From Neisseria animalis (GTDB lineage Bacteria; Pseudomonadota; Gammaproteobacteria; Burkholderiales; Neisseriaceae), in the NCBI RefSeq assembly GCF_900636515.1, contig NZ_LR134287.1:1302001-1366000 (forward strand): DNA of 64,000 bases, written 5' to 3'. The notes beneath the pieces are model-generated. The model was not told where the DNA came from. It worked only from the letters and a program-made list of their open reading frames with translations, and searched no databases. The position numbers and the translations under genes were made by a program. Below are positions 27,235 through 36,602 of this stretch, piece by piece. Every line of letters begins with the position of its first letter. Position 1 is the first letter of the stretch.

Positions 27235-27984
27235 CTAGCCCAACACGTCTAAGATACGGCGCAATTCGTTTGCCGCAATCTGCCCCGGCGCAGAAGCCTG
27301 CTTGGCAGCGCCAAACGTCATTGCCGAACCGAATGTTCCGCCGGAAAGACGGCTGATTACCCCCAGCTTGCCCATAGACATGGTTACAACCGGCCGCAAT
27401 GCCGTCTGCAAAACTTCCTGAGTCGCATCAAGCAGCACCAACACATCGGCAGCGGTTTGCGGCATAACCGCGATTTTGCAAATATCCGCACCCAATGCTT
27501 CCATTTTTTGCAGACGGCATACAATCTCTGCTTTTGGAGGTGTCTGCTCAAAATCATGGTTGCACAACAAAGCCGCCACGCCGTTTGCCTGCGCCAGCCC
27601 GACCAATGCCGCAACGGTTTCGTCTCCGGCAAACAGTTCAATATCCAAAATATCAATCAAACCCGACTGCGCCGCGCGGCCAAGTAGCTCAACATAATAC
27701 TCGGCACGACACGGACAGCAGCCGCCCTCTTCGGCGCGGCGGAAAGTAAACAGCAGCGGCACATCAGGCAGTGCGGCACGCACCATTTCCGTTTGCGCCA
27801 TCACATAATCCGCATCCGCCGCCTGCTTGAGAAAATCAACGCGGAACTCCACCACATCAAAACTCAAGCCCTGCAAATCAGCAAGCGCCTGTTTGAGGCC
27901 GTCTGCATTTTCCGCCACCAGCGGCACGGCAATTTTCGGCAATCCTGCTCCCAACTCGACATGACGGATGTGAACGGTTTTCAT
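27235..27984 (-). CDS. aroD: 3-dehydroquinate dehydratase, type I
   Basis: Third step of the shikimate pathway: 3-dehydroquinate to 3-dehydroshikimate. The start at 27984 (MKTVHIRHVELG) follows GGGAGAAAAA and gives 249 aa, the usual class I length; the frame is open 12 codons upstream. Type I features: the substrate-binding VVEFRVDFL, the base His in LLCNHDF, and the Schiff-base Lys in ICKIAVMP. The C-terminal SALT-like loop reads GSAMTFGAA. It is transcribed on its own. Confidence 0.95.
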   Translation of the reverse strand: MKTVHIRHVELGAGLPKIAVPLVAENADGLKQALADLQGLSFDVVEFRVDFLKQAADADYVMAQTEMVRAALPDVPLLFTFRRAEEGGCCPCRAEYYVELLGRAAQSGLIDILDIELFAGDETVAALVGLAQANGVAALLCNHDFEQTPPKAEIVCRLQKMEALGADICKIAVMPQTAADVLVLLDATQEVLQTALRPVVTMSMGKLGVISRLSGGTFGSAMTFGAAKQASAPGQIAANELRRILDVLG

Positions 27985-28083
27985 TTTTTCTCCCTTATTT
28001 ATCAGACAAACTGCCGCCAAATGTAGCCTAATCGCCGTTTGACTGCAAGCCGCAATATCTTTCTTGGCGGCAATATGCGGATA

Positions 28084-29130
28084 TTATGCGGATTTGCAGA
28101 CGGCTTGCAGATATTTCGCCAGCGGTTTCGGCAGCCCGTATGCCTGCCATTCGCCCTGCTCCGCCCAAATGCCGTCTGCACCCTCTGCCATTTTGTCCGA
28201 ACGGGTTTCAAACGGCGTAACCCACAGCAGCCGATGCGTTAATCTGTGGGTAAATGCCTCACATTCTTCCATTTCGTCCCAACCGATACCCGATTGTCCG
28301 GCATAGTCATACATTTCCTGCAAACTGCCGAAACACGGTACGCAATACAGTCCGCCCCAGATACCTTTTGCCGGACGCTTTTCCAGCCAGACCGCGCCGT
28401 TCCCGTTGCGTACTACCAACCAATACAACGGCAGGTTCTGCACTTCAACCGCTGTTTTCTTACGCGGCAGCTCGCCGATACGGTTTTGCTGTTTTGCCCC
28501 GCACATATCGGCCATCGGGCATTTGCCGCACAAGGGATTGCTGCGCCTGCACACCGTTGCTCCCAAGTCCATCAGTCCCTGCGTATAAGCCGGCATATCG
28601 CTGTTTGCAGACGGCATAAGGCTCTCCGCCAACTGCCAAAGCTGCTGCTCGAATTTCCTGTCCTGCGGGTTGCCGTCCTGAACGTATAAACGGCAGAGTA
28701 CGCGCTTGACGTTGCCGTCCAAAATCGTTTCGCGCCGGTCAAACGCAAAAGCCGCAATGGCCGCAGCCGTACTGCGGCCGACACCGCACAGCTTTTCCAA
28801 TTCCTGCCGCGTTTGCGGAAACTTTCCGCCAAATTCGTTCACCACTTGTTGTGCAGCCTTATGCAGATTACGGGCACGGCTGTAATATCCCAGCCCCGCC
28901 CACAGCGCCAACACCTCATCTTGCGGCGCATCCGCCAAAGCACGGACATTGGGAAAGCGTTCCAAAAAACGCGGATAATAATCCAACACCGTTGCAACCT
29001 GCGTTTGCTGGAGCATGATTTCAGAAAGCCAGACGGCATAAGGATCTTTCACCTGCCACGGCAAGCCGTGTCTGCCATTCAGCCGCTGCCAATCAATCAA
29101 ACGCCGGGCAAAAACAGACGTATCTGCCAT
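28084..29130 (-). CDS. mutY: Adenine DNA glycosylase
   Basis: Removes adenine mispaired with 8-oxoguanine, preventing G:C to T:A changes. The helix-hairpin-helix is LCGVGRSTAAAIAAFAFD, with the catalytic Asp downstream (ILDGNVKRVLCR). The [4Fe-4S] loop begins at CRRSNPLCGKCPMADMC. A C-terminal NUDIX-like 8-oxoG recognition domain follows from about residue 225. The ATG at 29130 (MADTSVFARRL) gives 348 aa, the usual length; 20 further codons upstream are open but read like non-coding sequence. Adjacent aroD runs the same way, 99 bp downstream. Confidence 0.95.
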   Translation of the reverse strand: MADTSVFARRLIDWQRLNGRHGLPWQVKDPYAVWLSEIMLQQTQVATVLDYYPRFLERFPNVRALADAPQDEVLALWAGLGYYSRARNLHKAAQQVVNEFGGKFPQTRQELEKLCGVGRSTAAAIAAFAFDRRETILDGNVKRVLCRLYVQDGNPQDRKFEQQLWQLAESLMPSANSDMPAYTQGLMDLGATVCRRSNPLCGKCPMADMCGAKQQNRIGELPRKKTAVEVQNLPLYWLVVRNGNGAVWLEKRPAKGIWGGLYCVPCFGSLQEMYDYAGQSGIGWDEMEECEAFTHRLTHRLLWVTPFETRSDKMAEGADGIWAEQGEWQAYGLPKPLAKYLQAVCKSA

Positions 29131-29270
29131 AGCATACCCATTCCGTTGAAAACGCTTATTGTAGCGGAAAACCAACTGCCTGTTCAGCATTGCTCCGCCA
29201 TATAAAATCTTTTCAAATTAACATATTTTAATAATTGATATATTATGACATATTGAAACCTAAGTAAGTA

Positions 29271-29299
29271 TTGACTTTTCTTAACAAAAAGACTATAAA
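29271..29299 (+). promoter_or_regulatory. Sigma-70 promoter of the alcohol dehydrogenase gene
   Basis: TTGACT, a 17-bp spacer and TATAAA, 65 bp upstream of the ATG, in an AT-rich interval. AAAGAAAGGCAAG gives a ribosome-binding site. Confidence 0.75.
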
Positions 29300-29364
29300 G
29301 AAACCAATAAAACAGTTTTGATGCTCTATTCCGTTAATCTTTTTTCTAAAGAAAGGCAAGTAGT

Positions 29365-30405
29365 ATGAAAGCTATGGTTTATCACGGTGCAGGCGACATC
29401 CGTTTTGAAGAAAAAGCCAAACCGCAAATCATCGACCCCACAGATGCCGTGGTTAAAATCGTAAAAACCACCATCTGCGGTACAGACTTGGGCATTTGGA
29501 AAGGCAAAAACCCCGAAGTTGCAGACGGCCGTATTTTGGGTCATGAAGGTGTCGGCATCGTTGAAGAAGTCGGTTCTGCCGTGAAAAACATCAAAGTCGG
29601 CGACAAAGTCATCATTTCCTGCGTCAGCAAATGCTGTACTTGCGACAACTGTAAACAACAGCTTTACTCACACTGCCGCAACGGCGGTTGGATTCTCGGC
29701 TACATGATTGACGGCACACAAGCCGAATTTGTACGCACTCCCTACGCCGACAACAGCCTGATTCCGCTGCCCGACAATATCAACGATGAAGTCGCACTGC
29801 TGCTCTCCGATGCGTTGCCGACGGCACACGAAATCGGCGTACAGTACGGCGATGTCAAACCCGGCGATACCGTATTCATCGCCGGTGCAGGTCCTGTCGG
29901 TATGTCTGCACTGCTGACAGCACAACTGTACAGCCCGGCCGCCCTGATTGTCTGTGATATGGACGAAAACCGCCTGAAGCTGGCAAAAGAATTGGGTGCT
30001 ACCCATGTCATCAACCCGATTGAAGGCAACGTGGTAGAAAAAGTCAAAGCCATCGTCGGCGAAGACGGCGTAGACTGCGCCATCGAAGCAGTCGGTATCC
30101 CCGCCACTTGGGATATGTGCCAAGAAACCGTAAAAGCCGGCGGCAATGTCGCCGTGGTCGGCGTACACGGTCAGGCAGTTGATTTCAAACTGGAAAAACT
30201 GTGGATTAAAAACCTGAAAATCACTACCGGTCTGGTCAACTCCAACACCACCGAAATGCTGATGAAAGCCATTGCCACCAGCAGCATCGATTTCAACCGC
30301 ATGATTACCCACCGCTTCAAATTCAGCGAGTTGGAAGAAGCATACGATGTATTCAAACACGCTTCCGAAAACCAAGCCATGAAAGTGGTATTGTCTGCCG
30401 ACTAA
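29365..30405 (+). CDS. Zinc-dependent alcohol dehydrogenase
   Basis: A 346-aa cytoplasmic medium-chain dehydrogenase. The N-terminal GroES-like domain holds the catalytic zinc ligands Cys in TTICGTDLG (near residue 39) and His-Glu in LGHEGVG, plus four structural cysteines in CVSKCCTCDNCKQQLYSHC. The Rossmann domain starts at AGAGPVGMSALL (near residue 173) for NAD(P). It resembles bacterial AdhA and secondary alcohol/threonine dehydrogenase relatives; the alcohol substrate is not determined by sequence. It is monocistronic, with its own promoter and terminator. Confidence 0.92.
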   Translation: MKAMVYHGAGDIRFEEKAKPQIIDPTDAVVKIVKTTICGTDLGIWKGKNPEVADGRILGHEGVGIVEEVGSAVKNIKVGDKVIISCVSKCCTCDNCKQQLYSHCRNGGWILGYMIDGTQAEFVRTPYADNSLIPLPDNINDEVALLLSDALPTAHEIGVQYGDVKPGDTVFIAGAGPVGMSALLTAQLYSPAALIVCDMDENRLKLAKELGATHVINPIEGNVVEKVKAIVGEDGVDCAIEAVGIPATWDMCQETVKAGGNVAVVGVHGQAVDFKLEKLWIKNLKITTGLVNSNTTEMLMKAIATSSIDFNRMITHRFKFSELEEAYDVFKHASENQAMKVVLSAD

Positions 30406-30421
30406 TCTTTAAAACGCAGAT

Positions 30422-30455
30422 AAAAAAAGCCGTCTGAAATTTTCAGACGGCTTTT
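30422..30455 (+). terminator. DUS inverted-pair terminator of the alcohol dehydrogenase gene
   Basis: AAAAGCCGTCTGAAA and TTTTCAGACGGCTTTT, here with the classical CTGAA form of the uptake sequence. Confidence 0.85.
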
Positions 30456-30633
30456 GTTTGCCGTAAAGAAACCCTGCCGTACTCAAACATACAGCAACCA
30501 AACCTGTCTTGATTTCATCTGCAAATATCCAATATCCGCCCCAAATAATCAGAAAGACCGTCTGTAAAATAGTCGGATGATGCAGAATGATGCAGTTACC
30601 GCGCTATGGCCTAAAGAGAGGGTTTGGCTAAGC

Positions 30634-30740
30634 TATAGTCGAATAAAATAAGAATGAGACAAGGCAGCGAAGCCGCAGACAGTACACATAGTACGGCAAG
30701 GCAAAGCAACGCTGTATCATTCTTATTTTAAATGACTATA
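30634..30740 (+). repeat. Correia-like repeat element, copy 5
   Basis: 107 bp in the same orientation as copy 1, with no difference that I can see from it. Confidence 0.92.
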
Positions 30741-30859
30741 CTAGAACAGTAAGTCCGCCGAACGGTATTTGTCCTCACGTACAGCAACTTTGCTGCCTTG
30801 CTTCACGCTGTGTTATCCAACCATTTTTACAGACGGCCTTTTACGAGCATCTTGCTCTA

Positions 30860-33800
30860 TTAATCGTCTAAATGTTCGCTGCTTCTGGCCAGAATGGTAC
30901 GGTTGCCGTTACTTTCAGGGGCTGAAACGATGCCGTCGCTTTCCATTTGGTCAATCAGTCGGGCTGCGCGGTTGTAGCCGATACGCAATGCGCGCTGTAC
31001 GCCTGAGATACTTGCCTTACGCGATTTGATGACAAATGCTACGGCTTCGTCATACATCGGATCGACATCGCTGTCGTTGCTGCGCCCGATGCCCGGCAGT
31101 TCTTCCATGCCGCCGCTGAGGATTTCGTCAATATAATCAGGCTCGCCGAATTGTTTGAGATATTCGACCACATGATGCACTTCTTCATCGGAGGCAAACG
31201 CTCCGTGTACGCGCTGCGGATAACCCGTACCCGGCGGTAAAAACAGCATATCTCCTTGTCCCAGCAGATTTTCTGCGCCCATTTGATCGAGAATCGTGCG
31301 GCTGTCCACTTTACCCGATACTTGGAAAGCAATGCGGGTCGGAATATTTGCTTTAATCAATCCGGTAATAACGTCCACGCTCGGGCGTTGCGTTGCCAAA
31401 ATCAAATGAATGCCTGCGGCACGCGCTTTTTGAGCCAAACGGGCAATCAGTTCTTCGATTTTCTTACCTGCCGTCATCATCAAGTCGGCAAACTCGTCCA
31501 CAACCACCACGATAAACGGCAATTTTTCCAAATATTCGGGATTATCCGGCGTAAGTGTAAACGGATTAACGATTTTTTCGCCTCGGGCTGCTGCTTCTGC
31601 GATTTTTTGGTTGAATCCGGCCAGATTGCGCACGCCTGCATGACTCATCAGACGATAGCGTTTTTCCATTTCGTTGACACACCAATTCAGCGCATTGGCA
31701 GCCAATTTCATGTCTGTTACCACTGGGGCGAGCAGGTGGGGAATGCCCTCGTAAATGCTCAATTCCAGCATTTTCGGGTCAATCATAATCATCCGCACTT
31801 CTTCCGGCGTGGCTTTGAACAGCATGGATAAAATCATGGCATTCACGCCTACCGATTTACCCGAGCCGGTTGTACCCGCTACCAACAAATGCGGTGCTTT
31901 CGCCAAGTCGGTAACTACGGGCTCTCCGGTAATGTCTTGCCCCAAGGCCAAAGTCAGTTTGGAACGGGATTCTTTAAAGGTTTGCGAATTAAAGATTTCA
32001 CTCAATCGTATGGTTTGGCGGCGCGGGTTGGGCAGCTCCAAGCCCATGCAGGTTTTGCCCGGAATGGTTTCGACCACGCGGATAGAAGCCACGCCTAAAG
32101 AGCGCGCCAAGTCTTTTTCCAAATTCAGCACTGAATTGCCGCGCACGCCTACATCGGGCTCGATTTCGTAGCGGGTGATGACCGGGCCGGAATAAGCGTC
32201 CATCACTTTGACTTTAACTTTAAACTCCGCCAGTTTCTCTTCAATGGTAATACTGTTTTCCAGCAGAGCTTCTTCTGTCTGCTTCGCACTCGGATCGAAT
32301 TGCGGCGGCAGCAACAAATCAAGAGAAGGCAAAATTGTTGTACCACTTTGATTTTCATTGATGTTTGCAACAGGTGCAACAACCGGAGACGGGGTTTGCT
32401 CCGCAAGCACTTCGGTGTGCGCGGCCTGAAGACGGACCGGCTCGGGCGCGCTCAACCGATTGGACACCGGCGTAAATTCAGCCTGAGACTCTTCTGTTTT
32501 TGCAGACGGCAATATTGCGGGCTGTTGCGGTTTAACATCCGAAACAGGCGCAACGTCCGAAACTTCCTCTTCGTGCCATACCGCAGCTCCAACAGGGGTT
32601 GCCACCGCTGCCGAAGAGCCAGATTCTTGGGTGAGGAAATCGTGAATCGAACGTTCAGGATAATTGCTGATGTGTGCGCTTACCGTTACTTCGGATTCCG
32701 TCGGGTGATAGGATACACTCTGTGCCGCTTTTTCGACCAAAGCGGTGTTTTGTGCAAGCGCCTCTTGCGGGGCAACAGAAGGTTGTGAAACCGTTTCCGG
32801 AGATACCGTCTGAGCGGAAACATCAGGAACCGCGCTAACGGAACGAGCGGCAAAAGGAGAAACATAAGCACGCTGCTGAGGCTGCGAACCTTGCGGCTTG
32901 TTGGTTTTAACCGCACTTACCCCCTGAACCGAACGCTCTGAACCAGACACATCTTGGCGCGCCGCTTCAATATGGCGCATGGATCGTGCCTGACGGCGCG
33001 GCAGTTGCTGTCCTAAATTTGCAAGAATTTCATCACTTTGTATGGTTGGCGGCTGATAATGACGCACAGGTGCAACCGCAGCCGCCAAACGACCGCGCGC
33101 AGCAGACTGGCGCGCCAAATCGTTTTGGATACTGTCCATACTGATTTCAATTCTATTGCTTGAAATACCTGCCGCAACAGCAGAACGGTAATCCGAGGCC
33201 GTCTGCAAATTCGCTGTTTCCGCCCGCTTCATTGTTTTCAAATGCAGGGAATCAACATCTGCCAATACACGGTTACGGGTACGGCGCAGCACAGGATCGT
33301 CTAAGTCAATAATTTCCAAACCTTTAATCGGACTGCGCGACGTTTTAATCAATGTTTCCATGCCGGAAGGTTCGGCCTGTTTCTCCGTTGCTGCCGGAGC
33401 ATGGACACTCCGTTCGGCATATTCCTGCATCACCGCCTCACTTAAAGATTGGCGCGCATCTTGCAGGGTAATTTCCTCCCAATCCGTACCGCTGACCTTA
33501 CGCGGACGGTATTCCGGCACTTCCATTTCCACAAACGGCACAATTTCAGGATAAGCAGGCAAGCGCACGCTACCCTTTGCCCGGGCAGATTGTCCGTATT
33601 GTACCTTATCTTCCTGCTCCGTTTCCGCTGCGGAAAACACTGTTTGATCGTCAACATAATCCCATGTTTCCGTATCTTCCGCCCGCATTTGCTTTTGCGC
33701 CGCCAGCAAGCGCAAACGTGCCTGAAAGCTGCTCTGCCCTGCTTTGCTGCGGCGTAACGGATTTAATCCGATTAAATGCCGCCACCACGAATTTACAGAC

Positions 33801-33949
33801 GGCATACCGACACGCATATCCTCCGGCAGCTCCCCATTATCAGCAAAATCCGACAGCTCCCGACGCCACTCCTGCTCTTGACGGTAATGCAGCCATAACG
33901 CCCCGCCAATCGCACACAGCAATAAAAACACCAAAACAGTCCACAGCAT
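30860..33949 (-). CDS. ftsK: DNA translocase FtsK
   Basis: A 1029-aa septal DNA pump that clears and aligns chromosome termini at division. Only one clear membrane helix is visible at the N-terminus (residues 2-20, [17 protein letters not shown]), where E. coli FtsK has four. A long linker rich in Gln, Ser, Val and Pro runs to about residue 540. The RecA-like motor carries Walker [15 protein letters not shown] (near 690) and Walker [15 protein letters not shown]. The C-terminal winged-helix gamma domain ([19 protein letters not shown]) reads KOPS sites. Neisseria species may carry more than one FtsK-like protein. Confidence 0.93.
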   Translation of the reverse strand: MLWTVLVFLLLCAIGGALWLHYRQEQEWRRELSDFADNGELPEDMRVGMPSVNSWWRHLIGLNPLRRSKAGQSSFQARLRLLAAQKQMRAEDTETWDYVDDQTVFSAAETEQEDKVQYGQSARAKGSVRLPAYPEIVPFVEMEVPEYRPRKVSGTDWEEITLQDARQSLSEAVMQEYAERSVHAPAATEKQAEPSGMETLIKTSRSPIKGLEIIDLDDPVLRRTRNRVLADVDSLHLKTMKRAETANLQTASDYRSAVAAGISSNRIEISMDSIQNDLARQSAARGRLAAAVAPVRHYQPPTIQSDEILANLGQQLPRRQARSMRHIEAARQDVSGSERSVQGVSAVKTNKPQGSQPQQRAYVSPFAARSVSAVPDVSAQTVSPETVSQPSVAPQEALAQNTALVEKAAQSVSYHPTESEVTVSAHISNYPERSIHDFLTQESGSSAAVATPVGAAVWHEEEVSDVAPVSDVKPQQPAILPSAKTEESQAEFTPVSNRLSAPEPVRLQAAHTEVLAEQTPSPVVAPVANINENQSGTTILPSLDLLLPPQFDPSAKQTEEALLENSITIEEKLAEFKVKVKVMDAYSGPVITRYEIEPDVGVRGNSVLNLEKDLARSLGVASIRVVETIPGKTCMGLELPNPRRQTIRLSEIFNSQTFKESRSKLTLALGQDITGEPVVTDLAKAPHLLVAGTTGSGKSVGVNAMILSMLFKATPEEVRMIMIDPKMLELSIYEGIPHLLAPVVTDMKLAANALNWCVNEMEKRYRLMSHAGVRNLAGFNQKIAEAAARGEKIVNPFTLTPDNPEYLEKLPFIVVVVDEFADLMMTAGKKIEELIARLAQKARAAGIHLILATQRPSVDVITGLIKANIPTRIAFQVSGKVDSRTILDQMGAENLLGQGDMLFLPPGTGYPQRVHGAFASDEEVHHVVEYLKQFGEPDYIDEILSGGMEELPGIGRSNDSDVDPMYDEAVAFVIKSRKASISGVQRALRIGYNRAARLIDQMESDGIVSAPESNGNRTILARSSEHLDD

Positions 33950-34018
33950 ACAAAGCCTTATTTAATCTTATTCTCTTAAACAGCAAAGCTCTCTATTCTA
34001 ACGTGTTTCAGCACGAAT

Positions 34019-34121
34019 AAAAAGCCGTCTGCAAAAACCGCCCTGCCCTTTGATGATTCCTTACGATTACTCAAGCAGAAAACTCAGCCAAACCGTATGA
34101 AATTTGCAGACGGCATTTGTG
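34019..34121 (-). repeat. Widely spaced DUS inverted pair
   Basis: A forward arm AAAAAGCCGTCTGCAAAAA and a reverse arm TTTGCAGACGGCAT lie about 67 bp apart. They sit between the LysR gene stop and the ftsK start, and may assist termination of the LysR gene on the minus strand. Confidence 0.5.
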
Positions 34122-34160
34122 CTTCAGTTTGCCAGAAGCATTATCTGTTTAGTGTCTGAT

Positions 34161-35006
34161 TCAAGCCATCTCCTGCCTGACCCATTCCAAAAAGAGCTGC
34201 TTGCGCGTGTCGGCGGCAAAGGGTTTGTCCGACAGTAAATAGTAGTGGGAACCGTCGGCGCAAAAACCATGCGGTGCAATGAAAATACCTTTGTTGATTT
34301 CATCTTCCACCATTTTTTCTGAAACCACAGCAGCACCCATTCCGGCAATGGCGGCCTGTATGCACAGATAAAAGTGCTCGAAAAACAGCTCGCCCTCGGC
34401 TTCAAAGCTGATGCCTGTTTGATTTTGCCAATCCCGCCATGCCAGGGGTCGGGTATGGGTATGGAGTTTTTTGTATTGCGTTAAGGCGGGAATGTGCACC
34501 ACGCCTGTTTTTTCTGCTGCAACAGCTTCTGCAAATATTTCAGACGGCCACATAAAGTCGTTGCGCCGTAAGGCCGCGTCGATTGACTGACGGGCAAAGT
34601 CCACCATGCCGCCTGCTGCCAAAATAACGACATTAAAGCCGTGTGCCTGCTGGAATGCGCCGATACGCGGAATCAGCCATTTCATCGCCAATATCGGTTC
34701 GCACGATACCACTAAATCACGTTTTTCCTGCGGTGCAATGCGGCGCAGCGTGTTGTCCAATTCTTCGAAAATATGGCGGCAACACCCCATCAGCTCTACC
34801 CCTTGCGCCGAAAGCCGCAAGCCGCGTCCTTGTTTGACAAATAAAGATACGCCTGTGAATTGCTCCAGCAGTTTAATCTGTTTGCTGACTGCACCGTGAG
34901 TAACGTGGAGTATTCTTGCTGCTTCGGTGATGCTGCCCGTATGTGCGGCATGGTAGAAAAACTTCAGTGCGTTAAACGGCATGCGGTTGAGGTTTATCTG
35001 TTCCAA
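34161..35006 (-). CDS. LysR-family transcriptional regulator (GcvA-like)
   Basis: A 281-aa regulator. The N-terminal winged helix-turn-helix reads FYHAAHTGSITEAARILHVTHGAVSKQIKLLEQ (residues about 18-50). The periplasmic-binding-protein-like effector domain follows from about 95 to 281. It is divergent from the dioxygenase gene with about 100 bp of original spacer, the usual LysR layout for controlling a neighbouring operon. A palindrome in that spacer is a candidate operator. The effector could be the amino acid substrate of the cluster; this is inference. Confidence 0.9.
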   Translation of the reverse strand: MEQINLNRMPFNALKFFYHAAHTGSITEAARILHVTHGAVSKQIKLLEQFTGVSLFVKQGRGLRLSAQGVELMGCCRHIFEELDNTLRRIAPQEKRDLVVSCEPILAMKWLIPRIGAFQQAHGFNVVILAAGGMVDFARQSIDAALRRNDFMWPSEIFAEAVAAEKTGVVHIPALTQYKKLHTHTRPLAWRDWQNQTGISFEAEGELFFEHFYLCIQAAIAGMGAAVVSEKMVEDEINKGIFIAPHGFCADGSHYYLLSDKPFAADTRKQLFLEWVRQEMA

Positions 35007-35060
35007 AATTTCACCTATTTGCGGAAAATAATTCGATTTTTCAAAAGGGGTAAAACAGTC

Positions 35061-35080
35061 ATAATTTTATTCAAAATTAT
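35061..35080. promoter_or_regulatory. Candidate LysR operator
   Basis: ATAATTTT-ATTC-AAAATTAT is a perfect 8-bp inverted repeat between the divergent LysR gene and the dioxygenase cluster. LysR proteins bind AT-rich dyads of this size. Confidence 0.5.
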
Positions 35081-35097
35081 TATTACTCGGTTTTTTT

Positions 35098-35111
35098 AAG
35101 GAGGGAATATG
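35098..35111 (+). promoter_or_regulatory. Stranded ribosome-binding site and former start codon
   Basis: AAGGAGGG at 35098-35105 is followed by ATG at 35109. That ATG now opens a six-codon frame ending in TAG inside the Correia-like element. Before insertion it would have started the dioxygenase gene. Confidence 0.75.
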
Positions 35112-35124
35112 AAGTATCAAAATA

Positions 35125-35231
35125 TATAGTCGAATAAAATAAGAATGAGACAAGGCAGCGAAGCCGCAGACAGTACACATAGTACGGCAAGGCAAAGCAA
35201 CGCTGTATCATTCTTATTTTAAATGACTATA
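35125..35231 (+). repeat. Correia-like repeat element, copy 6, inserted in a gene start
   Basis: 107 bp in the same orientation as copy 1. Its right end provides ATGACTATA, whose ATG begins the present dioxygenase frame. Removing 105 bp (35127-35231) leaves a single TA and joins AAT-ATA to AAC-AAT in frame. Confidence 0.93.
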
Positions 35232-35978
35232 AACAATAATTTGGACTGTTTGCTTGAAATTGCGGAGCAATTGGAGCAAAAGCATTTTTTATATCTTCCG
35301 GCAGATAAAATCAAGCAGATTATGGGAGAAATTCTCTTGCATTATCCGACAAAAGAAACGGTTCGTACCTTTATACAAAGTTGGGAGGGCTTGGGTGAAG
35401 ATACTTTTATGGCTGATGGAGGCAAGTATAGGCAGCGCGCTCATGCTGTTTTTGAAACCGTCTCTTCGGAGCAGTCCATACAACTGCTGCCTTACCAACC
35501 TCACTACCAAACGAAAGATTACAATACGTTGAACGGTGGGGTTGCCAGATATTTTCAAGAGATTTCGGGGGACTTTTTACAAAATGAAGTATTTGAGGCA
35601 CTGATAAAGTTGGCTTATTCGGTATTTTCAAAATGCAAACCGAAAAACTATTTCATCGGGGTACATCAGTTTCGAATTACTGCCAAAGAGAAAAATATCG
35701 GGCTGCCTACACCTGAAGGCGTGCATCGCGACGGAGTGTCTTTTGTATTCATGGTTATGGCTTCCCGTTGTAATGTCGAAGGTGGGGAAACCGCTATTTA
35801 TGATTTGGAACGAAACAAACTTTCTGCGTTTACATTATCGGAAACATTTGATGCGGCAATTGTTGATGATACTCAGGTTTTCCATGGAGTAAGCCCGATT
35901 TTCAGAAAAGATGAAAATATAGAAAAAGCGTATCGTGATGTGTTGGTAATAACTTTTAAAGAGAAAGCGGCTGTTTGA
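35223..35978 (+). CDS. 2-oxoglutarate/Fe(II)-dependent dioxygenase (BsmA / isoleucine hydroxylase-like)
   Basis: A 251-aa cytoplasmic enzyme of the 2OG-Fe_Oxy_2 type. The iron ligands are visible as HRD in GVHRDGVSFVF (near residue 163) and the distal His in TQVFHGVSPI (near 222), followed by the Arg-rich RDVLVITF that binds 2-oxoglutarate. This family includes free L-amino acid hydroxylases such as isoleucine 4-hydroxylase. The current ATG lies inside the CREE and has no Shine-Dalgarno sequence, so expression may be low. It is first in a cluster with a LysE exporter (1-bp gap) and a ThrH-like phosphatase. The block is AT-richer than its neighbours, suggesting acquisition. The amino acid substrate is unknown. 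Confidence 0.82.
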   Translation: MTINNNLDCLLEIAEQLEQKHFLYLPADKIKQIMGEILLHYPTKETVRTFIQSWEGLGEDTFMADGGKYRQRAHAVFETVSSEQSIQLLPYQPHYQTKDYNTLNGGVARYFQEISGDFLQNEVFEALIKLAYSVFSKCKPKNYFIGVHQFRITAKEKNIGLPTPEGVHRDGVSFVFMVMASRCNVEGGETAIYDLERNKLSAFTLSETFDAAIVDDTQVFHGVSPIFRKDENIEKAYRDVLVITFKEKAAV

Positions 35979-35979
35979 A

Positions 35980-36594
35980 ATGAACGAACTTTTAGCAGTA
36001 GCCGCCATTACCGTATTGGCTGTTATCAGTCCCGGCGGGGATTTTGCGATGACGACACGCAACAGCTACCTTTATGGCAAGCGGGCGGGAATATTGACGG
36101 CGCTGGGGATTGCTTCGGCAGTCTGGATACACGTTGCTTATACCTTATTGGGCGTAAGTGTGTTGTTGCTGCGTTTTCCTTTTGTGTTTCATGCGGTTAA
36201 GTTATTGGGTGCGGTTTATTTGGTGTATGTGGGCTGGCAGACTTTCCGTCACCTCCCTGTATCTGTGGATTTGGCAGGGTATCCGGAACAGGCTTTAAGC
36301 AATGTGCAGGCGTTTAAAAATGGTTTTGTGACCAATGCACTAAATCCGAAAACCACTTTGTTCGTTTTATCCACTTTTACCCAGATTGTCGGTAGTGATA
36401 CGTCGTTGGCGGTACAGGCAGGCTACGGAGCATTTATGTCGCTGGCGCATTTGGTCTGGTTTGCGGCGGTAGCTACGGTATTGGGCAATCCCCTTATCCG
36501 CAACAGCTTGATTCGGAGGCAGGTAGCGGTTAACCGAATCATCGGTGTGGTCTTGGCTTTGCTGGGGCTGATGCTGATATTTGCTTCAGTATAG
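35980..36594 (+). CDS. LysE/RhtB-family amino acid exporter
   Basis: A 204-aa inner-membrane protein with about six hydrophobic helices. The N-terminus LLAVAAITVLAVISPGGDFAMTTRNS carries the ISPGPD-like motif of the family. A central GAVYLVYVGWQTFR and NPKTTLFVLSTF also fit RhtB members. It starts 1 bp after the dioxygenase stop, so it is almost certainly translated with it. The likely job is export of the hydroxylated amino acid or a related amino acid. Confidence 0.9.
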   Translation: MNELLAVAAITVLAVISPGGDFAMTTRNSYLYGKRAGILTALGIASAVWIHVAYTLLGVSVLLLRFPFVFHAVKLLGAVYLVYVGWQTFRHLPVSVDLAGYPEQALSNVQAFKNGFVTNALNPKTTLFVLSTFTQIVGSDTSLAVQAGYGAFMSLAHLVWFAAVATVLGNPLIRNSLIRRQVAVNRIIGVVLALLGLMLIFASV

Positions 36595-36602
36595 GAGAAA
36601 TC

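Larger units (their letters stand above)
30406..30859. other. Intergenic region with terminator and CREE inside a degenerate repeat
   Basis: Contains the dehydrogenase terminator and then a stretch bounded by DUS-like arms (30555-30569 and 30825-30842) into which CREE copy 5 appears to have inserted. The flanks share AAGTCCGCCGAAC and CTGCCTTGC with the 24114-24283 region. No gene is visible. Confidence 0.55.
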
